From positions 186,001 through 250,000 of the forward strand of contig NZ_JBBEYB010000001.1 in assembly GCF_037482285.1 (NCBI RefSeq): a stretch of 64,000 nucleotides of DNA. The letters are read 5' to 3'. The position numbers and the translations under genes are program-made. Position 1 is the first letter of the stretch, and every line of letters starts with the position of its first letter. Source of the stretch: Aquabacterium sp029268225. GTDB lineage: Bacteria; Pseudomonadota; Gammaproteobacteria; Burkholderiales; Burkholderiaceae_C. Below the pieces are notes generated by a model, which saw only the letters and a list, made by a program, of their open reading frames with translations, searched no databases and was not told the DNA's origin. Below, one piece after another: positions 52,326 to 61,202 of the stretch.

Positions 52326-53219
52326 TCAAGCCATATCGGCCGAGTGACGTGCCAGCTCAATGAATGCGTGCACGTAGTCGATGTCGGTGTCAGCTTCGCG
52401 CACACCCAGGTGAATCTGCTTGGCAATGCCCTTGGCACCCAAACGCACCGGCACGACCTCCATGCGCTGGGCGTATTCCTGCACCAGCCAGCGCGGCAAG
52501 GCCGCCACGCCCCGGTTGCTGGCCACCATCTGCAGCATGATGTCCGTGGTCTCGATGGCTTTGTGGCGCTTGGGGGCAATGCCTGCGGGCATGAGGAACT
52601 GCGTGTAGATGTCCAGCCGATCCGTGGGGACAGGATAGGTGATCAAGACCTCGTCCGTCAGCTGCCTGGGCTTGACATGGCCGGCACCCGCGAGCGGGTG
52701 GTCGGTGCTGACCACCAGCACCTGCTCGTAGTCGAACACTGGCTCAAAATGCAAGCCTGGCTTGTAGAGCGGATCGGGCGTGACCAGCATGTCGATTTCG
52801 TAGCCAAACAAGGCGCCGATGCCGCCGAACTGGAATTTCTGTTTCACGTCCACGTCGACATCCGGCCAGGCGGCCAGATAGGGCGAGACGATCTTGAGCA
52901 GCCACTGGTAGCACGGGTGGCACTCCATGCCGATGCGCAGGGTGCCCCGCTCGCCCTGGGCAAACTGGTGTAACCGCTCCTCGGCCAGTGTCAGTTGCGG
53001 CAGCACCCGGTTGGCCACGGCCAGCACGTACTGACCCGCCTGTGTCAGGCGCAAGCTGCGACCTTCGCGCAGCCAGATGTCGGTGCCCAGTTGCTGCTCC
53101 AGCTTCTTCATCGAGTGGCTGAGTGCCGACTGGGTGACGCACAGCACATCGGCTGCGGCGGTCAGTGATCCTTGCTTTTCAACCTCCTGGACGATGGCCA
53201 GGTGCATGCGCTCCAACAT
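52326..53219 (-). CDS. metR: LysR-type activator of methionine biosynthesis
   Basis: A 297-residue LysR regulator. The N-terminal HTH is QGSLTAAADVLCVTQSALSH. The effector domain carries MECHPCYQWLLKIV, a motif I recognise from MetR, which uses homocysteine as coactivator. It is divergent from metE across 104 bp, the classical arrangement, and a perfect T-N11-A palindrome lies 5 bp from its start. Confidence 0.93.
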   Translation of the reverse strand: MLERMHLAIVQEVEKQGSLTAAADVLCVTQSALSHSMKKLEQQLGTDIWLREGRSLRLTQAGQYVLAVANRVLPQLTLAEERLHQFAQGERGTLRIGMECHPCYQWLLKIVSPYLAAWPDVDVDVKQKFQFGGIGALFGYEIDMLVTPDPLYKPGLHFEPVFDYEQVLVVSTDHPLAGAGHVKPRQLTDEVLITYPVPTDRLDIYTQFLMPAGIAPKRHKAIETTDIMLQMVASNRGVAALPRWLVQEYAQRMEVVPVRLGAKGIAKQIHLGVREADTDIDYVHAFIELARHSADMA

Positions 53220-53224
53220 GATGA

Positions 53225-53239
53225 ATGAGCAAATCTCAT
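53225..53239. promoter_or_regulatory. LysR-type (MetR) binding box between metR and metE
   Basis: ATGAG-CAAAT-CTCAT is a perfect interrupted palindrome with the T-N11-A core used by LysR regulators. It lies immediately upstream of metR and about 85 bp from metE. A looser TGAA...TTCA pair at 53247-53269 may be a second half of the site. Confidence 0.6.
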
Positions 53240-53323
53240 GGATTGTTGAATTAATACCATTTTACTTCATGATCTTGTGTCCTTAACCTTGCGGCCATTC
53301 TTGAACATCCAAAGCAACGGATC

Positions 53324-55615
53324 ATGGCCATCACACACAACCTGGGCTTTCCCCGCATCGGCGCCAAGCGCGAACTGAAGTTCGCTCTGGAGTCCTACTG
53401 GAAGGGCGAATCGTCGCGCGACGCCCTCAAGGCTCTCGGCGCTCAACTACGCCGCCGCCACTGGGGCAACCAGTCCGAGCTGGACTTCGTGCCGGTGGGC
53501 GACTTCGCGTTCTACGACCAGATGCTGGACATGAGCTTCACGCTGGGCAATCTGCCCGAGCGTGTGCAGGGCTTTCAGGGCGATGTGCTGGACAACTACT
53601 TTCGCGTGGCCCGTGGCCGTTCTGCGCAGAGCGCTGAACATGCCGCATGTTGCGGCGGTGGCGTGGCCGCTGGCGAGATGACCAAGTGGTTTGACACCAA
53701 TTACCACTACATCGTGCCGGAGTTCACCTCGGCCACCACTTTCCAGCTGGACGCCTCGCGCCTTCTGACGCAACTGGCTGAAGCCCGGCAGTTGGGCCTG
53801 AACCCCAAGCCGGTGATCATCGGTCCCGTGACCTACCTCGCGCAAGGCAAGGCCAAGGATGACTCGAACAAGCTGGCCCTGCTCGATCGCATCCTGCCTG
53901 TGTACGCCGAATTGCTGGACACGCTGGCGGCGCAAGGTGTGGAGTGGGTGCAGATCGACGAACCCATGCTCGTGACGGAACTCGATGCCGACTGGAAGCA
54001 CGCGTTCAACACCGCCTACCACCAGCTCAAGGCCACCAAGGTCAAGCTGCTGCTGGCCACCTACTTCGGTCAGTTGGCGGAGAACCTGCACCTGGCAGCC
54101 AACCTGCCCGTGGCCGGCCTGCACATCGACGCCATCAACGGCCGCGAGGATGTTCAGCCCTTGCTGAACCTGCTCCCCGCCCACAAGGTGCTGTCGCTGG
54201 GCGTCATCAACGGCCGCAACATCTGGAAGACCGACCTGAATGCCGTACTGGACTGGATCGAACCCATCGCAGAACGCCTGGGTGAGCGCCTGTGGATTGC
54301 CCCGTCGTGTTCGCTGCTGCATGTGCCGGTGGATCTGGACAGCGAGCAAAAGCTGGACGCCGAAGTGAAGTCATGGTTGGCCTTCGCACTGCAAAAGCTC
54401 GATGAACTTCGCGTGCTGGCCAGTGCACTGAACAACGGCCGAGCGGCAGTCAAGGCGGTGCTGGACGTCAACAAGGCGGCCATCGATGCCCGCAGTGCCT
54501 CCCCGCGCGTGAACAACCCGGCTGTCAAGGCTGCGCTGCTCAAGATCACGCACGAGCTGGGCAAGCGACAGAGCCCGTATGCCCAGCGTGCGACCAAACA
54601 AGCCGCGCTGCTGAAGTTGCCGGCCTATCCGACCACCACCATCGGTTCGTTCCCTCAGACGGCCGACATTCGCCATGCCCGCAGCGAATTCAAGGCCGGG
54701 CGCCTTGATGAAGCTGGCTACCAGGCTGCGATGCGCAAGGAGATCGAGCGCGCGGTGCGTGAGCAGGAGGCGCTGGATCTGGACGTGTTGGTGCATGGCG
54801 AAGCCGAGCGCAACGACATGGTCGAGTACTTCGGTGAGCAGCTCGAAGGTTATGCCTTCAGCCAGTTCGGCTGGGTGCAGTCCTACGGCTCGCGCTGCGT
54901 GAAGCCGCCCATCCTGTTCGGTGACATCACCCGCCCCCAGGCCATGACGGTCGAGTGGATCAAGTACGCCCAATCGCTGACCCAGCGCCCCATGAAGGGC
55001 ATGCTGACCGGCCCCGTCACCATCCTGAACTGGTCTTTTGTGCGTGACGACCAGCCTCGCTCGGTGTCGTGCTACCAGCTGGCGCTGGCCATCCGCGAAG
55101 AAGTGCTGGACCTGGAGAGGGCCGGGGTGCGCATCATCCAGATCGACGAAGCTGCCCTGCGCGAAGGCCTGCCGCTGCGCCAGGCCCAATGGCAGACCTA
55201 CCTGGGTTGGGCCGTGGAGTCGTTCCGCATCACCGCCAACGGGGTGGACGACGAGACCCAGATCCATACCCACATGTGCTATTCGGAGTTCAACGACATC
55301 ATCAAAGCGATTGCCGACATGGATGCCGACGTGATCACCATCGAGACCTCGCGCTCGGACATGGAGCTGCTCGACGCTTTCGAGAACTTCCACTACCCCA
55401 ACGAGATCGGCCCGGGTGTGTACGACATCCACTCGCCCAACATCCCGACGCAAGAGCACATCGTGCAGCTGATGAAGAAGGCCGCTGAGCGTGTGCCGGC
55501 TGAGCGCCTGTGGGTGAACCCGGACTGCGGTCTCAAGACCCGTCAGTGGCCCGAGGTGATCCCGGCACTGACCAACATGGTTGCCGCGGCCAAGGCCTTG
55601 CGCCAAGTCGCCTGA
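53324..55615 (+). CDS. metE: Cobalamin-independent methionine synthase
   Basis: A 763-residue enzyme that transfers the methyl of 5-methyltetrahydropteroyltri-glutamate to homocysteine. The N-terminal barrel begins ITHNLGFPRIGAKRELKFAL. The C-terminal barrel has TTTIGSFPQTADIR, VHGEAERNDMVEYFGEQLEG and zinc ligands in HTHMCYSEF and NPDCGLKTRQW. The segment RGRSAQSAEHAACCGGGVAAGEM at about residues 95-117 is somewhat longer and Cys-richer than I expect for the family. It is regulated, by context, by divergent metR. Confidence 0.96.
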   Translation: MAITHNLGFPRIGAKRELKFALESYWKGESSRDALKALGAQLRRRHWGNQSELDFVPVGDFAFYDQMLDMSFTLGNLPERVQGFQGDVLDNYFRVARGRSAQSAEHAACCGGGVAAGEMTKWFDTNYHYIVPEFTSATTFQLDASRLLTQLAEARQLGLNPKPVIIGPVTYLAQGKAKDDSNKLALLDRILPVYAELLDTLAAQGVEWVQIDEPMLVTELDADWKHAFNTAYHQLKATKVKLLLATYFGQLAENLHLAANLPVAGLHIDAINGREDVQPLLNLLPAHKVLSLGVINGRNIWKTDLNAVLDWIEPIAERLGERLWIAPSCSLLHVPVDLDSEQKLDAEVKSWLAFALQKLDELRVLASALNNGRAAVKAVLDVNKAAIDARSASPRVNNPAVKAALLKITHELGKRQSPYAQRATKQAALLKLPAYPTTTIGSFPQTADIRHARSEFKAGRLDEAGYQAAMRKEIERAVREQEALDLDVLVHGEAERNDMVEYFGEQLEGYAFSQFGWVQSYGSRCVKPPILFGDITRPQAMTVEWIKYAQSLTQRPMKGMLTGPVTILNWSFVRDDQPRSVSCYQLALAIREEVLDLERAGVRIIQIDEAALREGLPLRQAQWQTYLGWAVESFRITANGVDDETQIHTHMCYSEFNDIIKAIADMDADVITIETSRSDMELLDAFENFHYPNEIGPGVYDIHSPNIPTQEHIVQLMKKAAERVPAERLWVNPDCGLKTRQWPEVIPALTNMVAAAKALRQVA

Positions 55616-55966
55616 CCAGTCCGCCTCGCGGGCGTGGCCAGCGCACCGATGGTGCAGGCCTTGACGGCTGAATTTCCTGTTGATCGCTGAGCCGACCTGT
55701 GCCCCAGTCAAACCACTGGACAGAACTCGCCGGGGGCCCGGCAGTGTTGGATGTCGTGGCCGTGAGGCCTGACGGACTCTGTCTGCGGCGTGAGGCCGCA
55801 GCAATCATTGCAATGAGGGAGCGGTTGAGGTCCGATGGCGCTTCGGGTCCAACGGTTGACTCACCTGTGAATCGAATTGGGCGGGTCAAGGTGCGCCAAA
55901 CAGGCGCCAAGGTGAGGACACTTGCGGCTCTGTTTCGGAATGCCCGCTTGTTGCATCAGGATTCGC
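55616..55966. other. Gap after metE with an orphan open frame
   Basis: About 350 bp without a recognised gene. A plus-strand frame from 55699 reads MPQSNHWTELAGGPAVLDVV and stays open through 55920 with ordinary-looking codon use, then runs out of phase through the next gene. It has no ribosome site or known domain. It could be a decayed gene fragment or chance. Confidence 0.3.
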
Positions 55967-56818
55967 ATGGCCCGTCCTCCTCCTGCCGTTCGCGTGATCG
56001 ACCTCACCGCCCGACTGGGCTTGCACGCCTTGGCGGATCTGGGAATCACCACAGCCTCCGAGCGTGGCCACTGGCCGCAGATTGCCTTGGGTCAGGGGGG
56101 CATGGCACCTCGACTCGACTGGTGGCGACCTGCCGGGGGCGATGCCTTTGCGCTGCCACCATCGGAGGCCGCGGCCACGATCTTGCTTGTGGGCCCGGGC
56201 TCTGCCAGCCTGTTGCGCGTGGCGCTCGCGTGGTTGGCGCCTGTCACCCAGGCGCCAGTTTGGGCCTTCGTGATGCCCAACGCCCTGATGGAGTCCGCGC
56301 TGTTCAAGGGGCTGCCTGCGGCACAGGCCGCTTGCACCTTGGCCTATCAGCTGCCGGACAGCAGTCCGCAAACCCTCTGGTTCATCTTGATGGCGCAACT
56401 GGGCAAGTTGCCCGTCGTGGACGAGCCGCTCCTTCACTCCTCACTTCCCAACGACATGAGTTCGAATCTGAAGCAATGCATGGATGCCGCGATGACCATC
56501 GACGGCGCTTTGGCGGCGGCCCTGGTGGACTATCGCAGTGGCATGTGCCTGGCCCAAGCCGGCGGTGGGCTCAATCTGGATCTGGCTGCCGCAGGCAACA
56601 CCCAGGTCGTGAACGCGAAGCTCAAGACCATGGAGTCGCTGGGGCTGCGCCGCGGCATCGAAGACATCCTCATCACCCTGTCGGACCAGTACCATCTGAT
56701 CCGTCTGGTGCCCAACAACCAAGGGCTCTTCCTCTACCTTGTCCTCGACAAGGCCAAGGGCAATCTGGCTCTGGCACGATACAAGTTGACCGACATCGAG
56801 CGCTCGCTCAAGGTCTGA
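55967..56818 (+). CDS. Roadblock/LC7-domain protein with novel N-terminal domain
   Basis: A 283-residue protein. Residues about 165-283 (from MSSNLKQCMDAAMTIDGALA) form a roadblock/LC7 domain: AALVDYRSGMCLAQAGGG, NTQVVNAKLKTMESL, EDILITLSDQYHLIRLV, LFLYLVLDKAKGNLALAR. Such domains bind small Ras-like GTPases such as MglA. Residues 1-160 are hydrophobic-rich (AATILLVGPGSASLLRVALAWL) and match nothing I recognise. A separate start at 56456 is possible, but there is no stop between the halves and no good ribosome site there. No GTPase gene is adjacent. Confidence 0.7.
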   Translation: MARPPPAVRVIDLTARLGLHALADLGITTASERGHWPQIALGQGGMAPRLDWWRPAGGDAFALPPSEAAATILLVGPGSASLLRVALAWLAPVTQAPVWAFVMPNALMESALFKGLPAAQAACTLAYQLPDSSPQTLWFILMAQLGKLPVVDEPLLHSSLPNDMSSNLKQCMDAAMTIDGALAAALVDYRSGMCLAQAGGGLNLDLAAAGNTQVVNAKLKTMESLGLRRGIEDILITLSDQYHLIRLVPNNQGLFLYLVLDKAKGNLALARYKLTDIERSLKV

Positions 56819-56842
56819 CTCACTTGTTCGCCACGGCCGTCC

Positions 56843-57505
56843 ATGCTCATTCATCCGGATTTCTCGCGTCCCGCCCTTCTGAAGGCGGAAGATCACCAGT
56901 GGGTGTCGTCACCGCAGCCTGGCGTGGAGCGGGTCATGCTTGATCGGCTGGGCGAGGAAAAGGCGCGTGCCACCAGCCTGGTGCGCTACGCACCGTGCTC
57001 GGTTTTCCCGGCTCATGGTCACCCCGGAGGCGAAGAGATCCTGGTGCTGTCAGGGACCTTCACGGATGACAGCGGGGATCATGGCGCCGGCTGGTATCTG
57101 CGCAACCCCCCAGGCTCTTCGCACCAGCCTTCGAGTGCCGAGGGGGCGCTCATCTTCGTGAAGCTCTGGCAGATGGCGCCCGATGATCAACACACTGTGC
57201 GGATCGACACCCGCGATCCCGCGGCGTGGCGCCATGATGAGTCGGGGGCGGTCTGCCCCCTGTTCGACAGCGAGTCCGAGCAGGTTTGCCTGAGGCGTTA
57301 CCCGGACGGGGCTGCCGTCAAGCTGGACATGCACGGGGGGGCCGAACTGTTGGTGACACAGGGCACGTTGTGGGCGGCTGGAGAGCGGCTGTTGCGGGGC
57401 GGCTGGCTGCGCTGGCCACCGAACGTGCCTTGCGAGCTGTCTGCGGGCGAGGGAGGGGTGACCATCTACCTCAAGACCGGGCACTTGAGCGCGCTCACCG
57501 TATGA
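56843..57505 (+). CDS. ChrR-like cupin protein
   Basis: A 220-residue protein with two cupin halves. The first carries metal-site residues in FPAHGHPGGEEILVLSG (H58, H60, E64), as in the C-terminal cupin of ChrR anti-sigma factors. The N-terminal zinc anti-sigma domain of ChrR is missing, so it is not an anti-sigma by itself. Possible roles are dioxygenase or sensor of oxidised species. Its stop overlaps the start of the FAD oxidase (ATGA), implying joint function. Confidence 0.8.
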   Translation: MLIHPDFSRPALLKAEDHQWVSSPQPGVERVMLDRLGEEKARATSLVRYAPCSVFPAHGHPGGEEILVLSGTFTDDSGDHGAGWYLRNPPGSSHQPSSAEGALIFVKLWQMAPDDQHTVRIDTRDPAAWRHDESGAVCPLFDSESEQVCLRRYPDGAAVKLDMHGGAELLVTQGTLWAAGERLLRGGWLRWPPNVPCELSAGEGGVTIYLKTGHLSALTV

Positions 57506-58653
57506 GCCTCCAGCGTGCACGTGTGGCGATCGTCGGAGGTGGTCTCAGCGGTCTGACGGCGGCCTGGTTGCTGGCGCAGCAGGGCATCGACGATGTGGTG
57601 CTGCTGGAGTCTCGCTCGGGGCTGGGCGGGCGCATCCTGTCGGTCGACGCCCAGGGCGCGGCGGTGGATGCCACGGTCCCTGCCATCGATCGCTTCGACC
57701 TCGGGCCGACCTGGTTCTGGCCGGCGCTTCAGCCGCAATTCGATCACTTTGTGGCGGAGCTGGGGCTGGCACGCTTTCCTCAGTTCGATGAGGGCGATGT
57801 GCTGGTCGAGCGCACCCCGCATCAGGCGCCTTTGCGCGTGCAGGGATACCCCAGTGCGCCGGCATCGATGCGTTGGCAGGGGGGCACGGGTGCGCTGATT
57901 GCGGCGCTCCACCAGCGGCTGGATCCGGCCAGCTTGCGCACGGGGCACTCCGTGTGCAGTGTGCGTCGCGCTGGGGCGCATGTGGACGTCGAAGTCGAAA
58001 AGGCGGAGGGGGGGCGAGCCACCTGGCGTGTCGACCAGGTCTTGCTGGCGCTGCCGCCGCGCTTGGCAGCCCACCGCATCTCCTTCGAGCCGACGCTGCC
58101 ATCCGAGTTGCTGCATCGTTGGCGGCAGACACCCACCTGGATGGCACCGCATGCGAAGTACGTGGCGATCTATGAGGCGCCGTTCTGGCGCGAACAGGGT
58201 CTGTCGGGTTCAGCGCGCAGTGCCGTGGGGCCGATGACCGAGATCCATGATGTGTCCATGCCGGGGGGCCATGCCGCCTTGTTCGGCTTCCTGGGTGTGC
58301 CCGCGCAGGTGCGCAGCCAGGTCTCCGAGGCCGACTTGCGCGCGCACTGTCGTGCTCAGTTGGGACGCTTGTGGGGCGCGCGTGCGGCGGCGCCGGTGGC
58401 CGACGCATTGAAAGATTGGGCAGCGGACCCGATGACGGCCACGGACGATGACCAGCATCCCTTGGGTCACCACGTCGAGGCGCCGCCTCGGAGCCCGGGG
58501 GCCGGGCCATGGCAGGGGTGTCTGACTGGCATCGGCAGCGAGTGGTCGCGGGAGTTTTCGGGGTACCTGGCAGGGGCGGTCGATGCGGCCACCGAAGGGG
58601 TGCGGGCGATGCTGGCTACGGGGCATGCGCGTGTTCCAATACTTGGTACGTGA
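57502..58653 (+). CDS. FAD-dependent amine-oxidase-family protein
   Basis: A 383-residue flavoprotein. The dinucleotide-binding motif is VAIVGGGLSGLTAAWLLAQQ (8-27), followed by VVLLESRSGLGGRI and a substrate/FAD segment DLGPTWFWPALQPQ. The C-terminal FAD signature is near YLAGAVDAATEGVRAML. The layout is that of flavin monoamine oxidases, somewhat shorter than usual. Substrate unknown. It overlaps the cupin gene by four bases and precedes a guanidinium exporter-like gene by 69 bp. Confidence 0.83.
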   Translation: MSLQRARVAIVGGGLSGLTAAWLLAQQGIDDVVLLESRSGLGGRILSVDAQGAAVDATVPAIDRFDLGPTWFWPALQPQFDHFVAELGLARFPQFDEGDVLVERTPHQAPLRVQGYPSAPASMRWQGGTGALIAALHQRLDPASLRTGHSVCSVRRAGAHVDVEVEKAEGGRATWRVDQVLLALPPRLAAHRISFEPTLPSELLHRWRQTPTWMAPHAKYVAIYEAPFWREQGLSGSARSAVGPMTEIHDVSMPGGHAALFGFLGVPAQVRSQVSEADLRAHCRAQLGRLWGARAAAPVADALKDWAADPMTATDDDQHPLGHHVEAPPRSPGAGPWQGCLTGIGSEWSREFSGYLAGAVDAATEGVRAMLATGHARVPILGT

Positions 58654-58722
58654 TATGGCGGCAGCCCCGGGGTCACTTTGCGGGCACCGACGGGCACGCG
58701 GCGCATGCTTGGGAGAAGCGCA

Positions 58723-59040
58723 ATGAGTTGGTTGTACCTGGTGGTGGCCGGGCTGTTGGAGATCGGTTGGCCAGTGGGCTTGAAGATGGCGCAAGAGCCC
58801 GCGACCCGTTGGTGGGGCATCGCGGCTGCGGTGGGCTTCATGGCCAGCAGCGGATTTTTCCTGTGGCTCGCGCAGCGCCACATTCCCATGGGCACGGCTT
58901 ACGCGGTGTGGACCGGTATCGGCGCGGCCGGGACCTTTCTGGTCGGGGTGATGTGCTTTGGTGACCCATCGTCCCTGATGCGCTACATGGGGGTGTTGCT
59001 CATCGTGGCCGGGGTGGTCACGCTCAAGCTGGCGCACTGA
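58723..59040 (+). CDS. SMR-family exporter, Gdx/SugE type
   Basis: A 105-residue four-helix transporter. The essential E13 is in VVAGLLEIGWPVGLK, a sequence typical of the Gdx (SugE) guanidinium/H+ antiporter branch rather than EmrE. TM4 reads MRYMGVLLIVAGVVTLKL. Members act as dual-topology dimers. No guanidine riboswitch (ykkC class) was recognised upstream. The ATG follows GGGAGAAGC. Confidence 0.9.
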   Translation: MSWLYLVVAGLLEIGWPVGLKMAQEPATRWWGIAAAVGFMASSGFFLWLAQRHIPMGTAYAVWTGIGAAGTFLVGVMCFGDPSSLMRYMGVLLIVAGVVTLKLAH

Positions 59041-59044
59041 GAGA

Positions 59045-59239
59045 TCAGGTGGCGGGGGTGTCCGCCGGATGGCGTGCCTGCCAGGCGCGCAGGGCCTGGC
59101 GGTAGGCGTCCATGTCCAGATCGTATTGATCAAAAATGCACGGGTCGCAACCGTTGCCGCAGCAGGCATCCAGATCGGGCTGCACGGGCGGCTGGGGCTT
59201 GGGATCTGATTCGGGCGAAGCGGGGGGCGGGGTGCTCAT
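59045..59239 (-). CDS. Small Cys-rich protein, oxidoreductase-like N-terminal domain
   Basis: A 64-residue protein with a Pro-rich start and the motif CCGNGCDPCIFDQYDLDMDAYRQAL-like region (C26, C27, C31, C34). This matches the short 'oxidoreductase-like' N-terminal domain family (PF09791 type), which may bind metal or a cofactor. Function unknown. Convergent with the SMR gene and 27 bp downstream of the DUF3443 gene's stop on the same strand. Confidence 0.8.
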   Translation of the reverse strand: MSTPPPASPESDPKPQPPVQPDLDACCGNGCDPCIFDQYDLDMDAYRQALRAWQARHPADTPAT

Positions 59240-59266
59240 GGGCGATATTTTCGCCCAGCCGGGGTA

Positions 59267-60526
59267 TCAGTACGCCACGTAGGGGCCTTGTCCCAAGGGG
59301 GTGTTCGCCTCGTCCAGCGCCGTGATCACACTGCGCCCGAAGAAGAAGGGTAGGCCAAAGTCGAAGGCGGCGGGATCGCCCACGGGGCCGGCCAGGTTGC
59401 TGTAGGCGTACGCTGCGCTGTTGTTGAACAGGTCGCGGGCGTTGGCCACCGTGACGTTGACCGAACTGGTCTGGCCATTCACGCTGCTGTTGGTGGCTTG
59501 TGCCGTTTGCGCGCTGGTCGGGCAGTACCACTGGGGCGCGTTGGTGCACAGCCTGTAGGCTGGGGAGGCGGTCGTGCCGAAAAACCAGCCGTTCGACCCC
59601 GAGTCCACGAAGCCTTTGGTCAGCACCCGGCCGGCAAACTCGGTGGTGAAGTAGCCCCAAAGGTTGGGGGCCATGACACTGGTGCTGGTGGGTTGGTTGT
59701 TGTCCGCGGTGCCGATCCCGAAAATCATGTTGCCTGTCGCGCTGGGCGATCCGCTGGCCGCGACCACCGGCAATTGGATGATGACACCGTTGTTGTGGGG
59801 GCTGAACTGGCTGACCGGTTGCTGGATCTGCTCGGTGCGCGGCACGGCGATGCCCATGAGCACGCCGCCACCGTGGTCAGCGTGGTAGTAACCGTTGTCG
59901 GTGACGTCTTCACACAGCGTGCCGCAATCCTGACGGTCGCTGCCCACGCCGAGAATGCCATTGGCCCCCAGATCGTTGATGCTGTTGTTGGGCGTGAGGC
60001 TGTCTTGCGCGCAGTCCGAGGGGGCGGCTGGGGTGCCTGTGGCACCCGCCAACTGGATGCGCAACTGGGCGGCCTGCTGCCCATCCAGTTGCGAGCCCCC
60101 CATGGACACGTCGGCACTGACGACCGGGCCCCACATGTAGCTCTGGTCAATGAACTGCACGCAGTTGTACAGCGGCTTGCCCTCGGCCTGGACCTGGGGC
60201 AGGGACAGGCTCACGGCCGAGCGCAAGAGCCGCAGACCGGTCGAGCCGGTGTCGACCAGCACATGATCGATGACCTGACAGTTGCTGGTGCCTGGCTCGC
60301 ACACCTTGACGCTGGTGTAGAGGAGGTTGGCCACGCGCACGGACAAGCCGGCCGGCCCACTGCCCACCCGAACGGCTTGTACGTTCGGTCCCGACAGTGT
60401 GGGCGTGGAGACGGGCGGGTCGTTGCGCGAGCCGGAGGAGCCTCCCCCGCCGCAGCCTGCCAGCAGGCTCGCCAAGGTCATGCCGAGGCAGCGTTTCCAC
60501 CAGATGGAGTGCAGGAAAGAGCTCAT
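59267..60526 (-). CDS. DUF3443 lipoprotein with aspartic-protease-like motifs
   Basis: A 419-residue lipoprotein (lipobox LLAG-C25, then a Gly/Ser linker). The body fits DUF3443, a betaproteobacterial family. Two motifs resemble the two catalytic loops of pepsin-like proteases: VLVDTGSTGLRLL (DTGST at 92-96) and GFVDSGSNGWFFG (DSGSN at 308-312). The spacing of about 216 residues matches a bilobed aspartic protease. Proteolytic activity is inference. Its start overlaps the DUF2844 stop, so both are made together. Confidence 0.85.
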   Translation of the reverse strand: MSSFLHSIWWKRCLGMTLASLLAGCGGGGSSGSRNDPPVSTPTLSGPNVQAVRVGSGPAGLSVRVANLLYTSVKVCEPGTSNCQVIDHVLVDTGSTGLRLLRSAVSLSLPQVQAEGKPLYNCVQFIDQSYMWGPVVSADVSMGGSQLDGQQAAQLRIQLAGATGTPAAPSDCAQDSLTPNNSINDLGANGILGVGSDRQDCGTLCEDVTDNGYYHADHGGGVLMGIAVPRTEQIQQPVSQFSPHNNGVIIQLPVVAASGSPSATGNMIFGIGTADNNQPTSTSVMAPNLWGYFTTEFAGRVLTKGFVDSGSNGWFFGTTASPAYRLCTNAPQWYCPTSAQTAQATNSSVNGQTSSVNVTVANARDLFNNSAAYAYSNLAGPVGDPAAFDFGLPFFFGRSVITALDEANTPLGQGPYVAY

Positions 60527-61014
60527 GGCAGCAAGGTCTGGATGTCAAGCCCGGCGGGCACCAGGGAGGGGATGTAGGCGTGGCCCTCGAAGCGGCCCAT
60601 GCGACCGCGAGAGAGCATGACGAGGTCAGGCTGCTGCGTCATCACCGCGCCACCACGCTGGCCTGCTGCGCGCTTTTGCTGCACCGCTTGCTGAAACGCG
60701 CTGTAGTGTTCTCCGAAATAGCGCGACAGATTGGGCAGGACCGGCCCCCGCCAGACCACGGCGAACACCCGTTGCTCGCCATTGACGAACTCCTGGACGA
60801 CGGTGCCGTTGGGGGCGACGGCGGTCGAGACCGTGTAGGGCGATGTAGGCGATGCGGTGCGCAACTGGCGAGCGGCAGGTGCGCCTTCCGCGACGGCGCT
60901 GGCAACGGCTTGAGGCGCGCGACCGAGCGCCGCCTGGGCGGCCGTGATCGGCAGCAAGGTGGTCGCCAGGGACAGCGCAACGATGCGCCAGTGAGCGAAC
61001 AGATGGCTGAACAT
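60523..61014 (-). CDS. DUF2844 exported protein
   Basis: A 163-residue protein with a signal peptide (about 1-28, LATTLLPITAAQAALG). The rest matches DUF2844: PYTVSTAVAPNGTVVQEFVN, VFAVVWRGPVLPNLSRYFGE. DUF2844 and DUF3443 genes are repeatedly paired in Burkholderiales. Role unknown; a periplasmic partner for the DUF3443 lipoprotein is likely. The start at ATG 61014 begins the signal peptide. Confidence 0.85.
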   Translation of the reverse strand: MFSHLFAHWRIVALSLATTLLPITAAQAALGRAPQAVASAVAEGAPAARQLRTASPTSPYTVSTAVAPNGTVVQEFVNGEQRVFAVVWRGPVLPNLSRYFGEHYSAFQQAVQQKRAAGQRGGAVMTQQPDLVMLSRGRMGRFEGHAYIPSLVPAGLDIQTLLP

Positions 61015-61202
61015 GGGGTGTGACGCTGTGATGAAAAGTGCGCCAAGCCTCTCCTGGGAAGGTCGAGCGACGCGCAACACGATGCAGTACAGCCTACCGC
61101 ATCTTGCACCCCCTTGGTGCTCGGTGGGGGCTTGTGGATCCGTTCACTTGAGGGACAGGCCGTGTGACGGCCGAGCCATGCCACTGGCAGCGCCGAGCAT
61201 TG

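Noticed and set aside
53220..53323. Cobalamin riboswitch before metE
   Set aside because: The gap is only 104 bp, too short for a B12 element, and shows a LysR-type palindrome instead.
58630..58722. Guanidine riboswitch before the Gdx/SugE-type gene
   Set aside because: I looked for the paired ACGR-loop hairpins of mini-ykkC and the ykkC-III core and could not fit either to this 69-bp gap.
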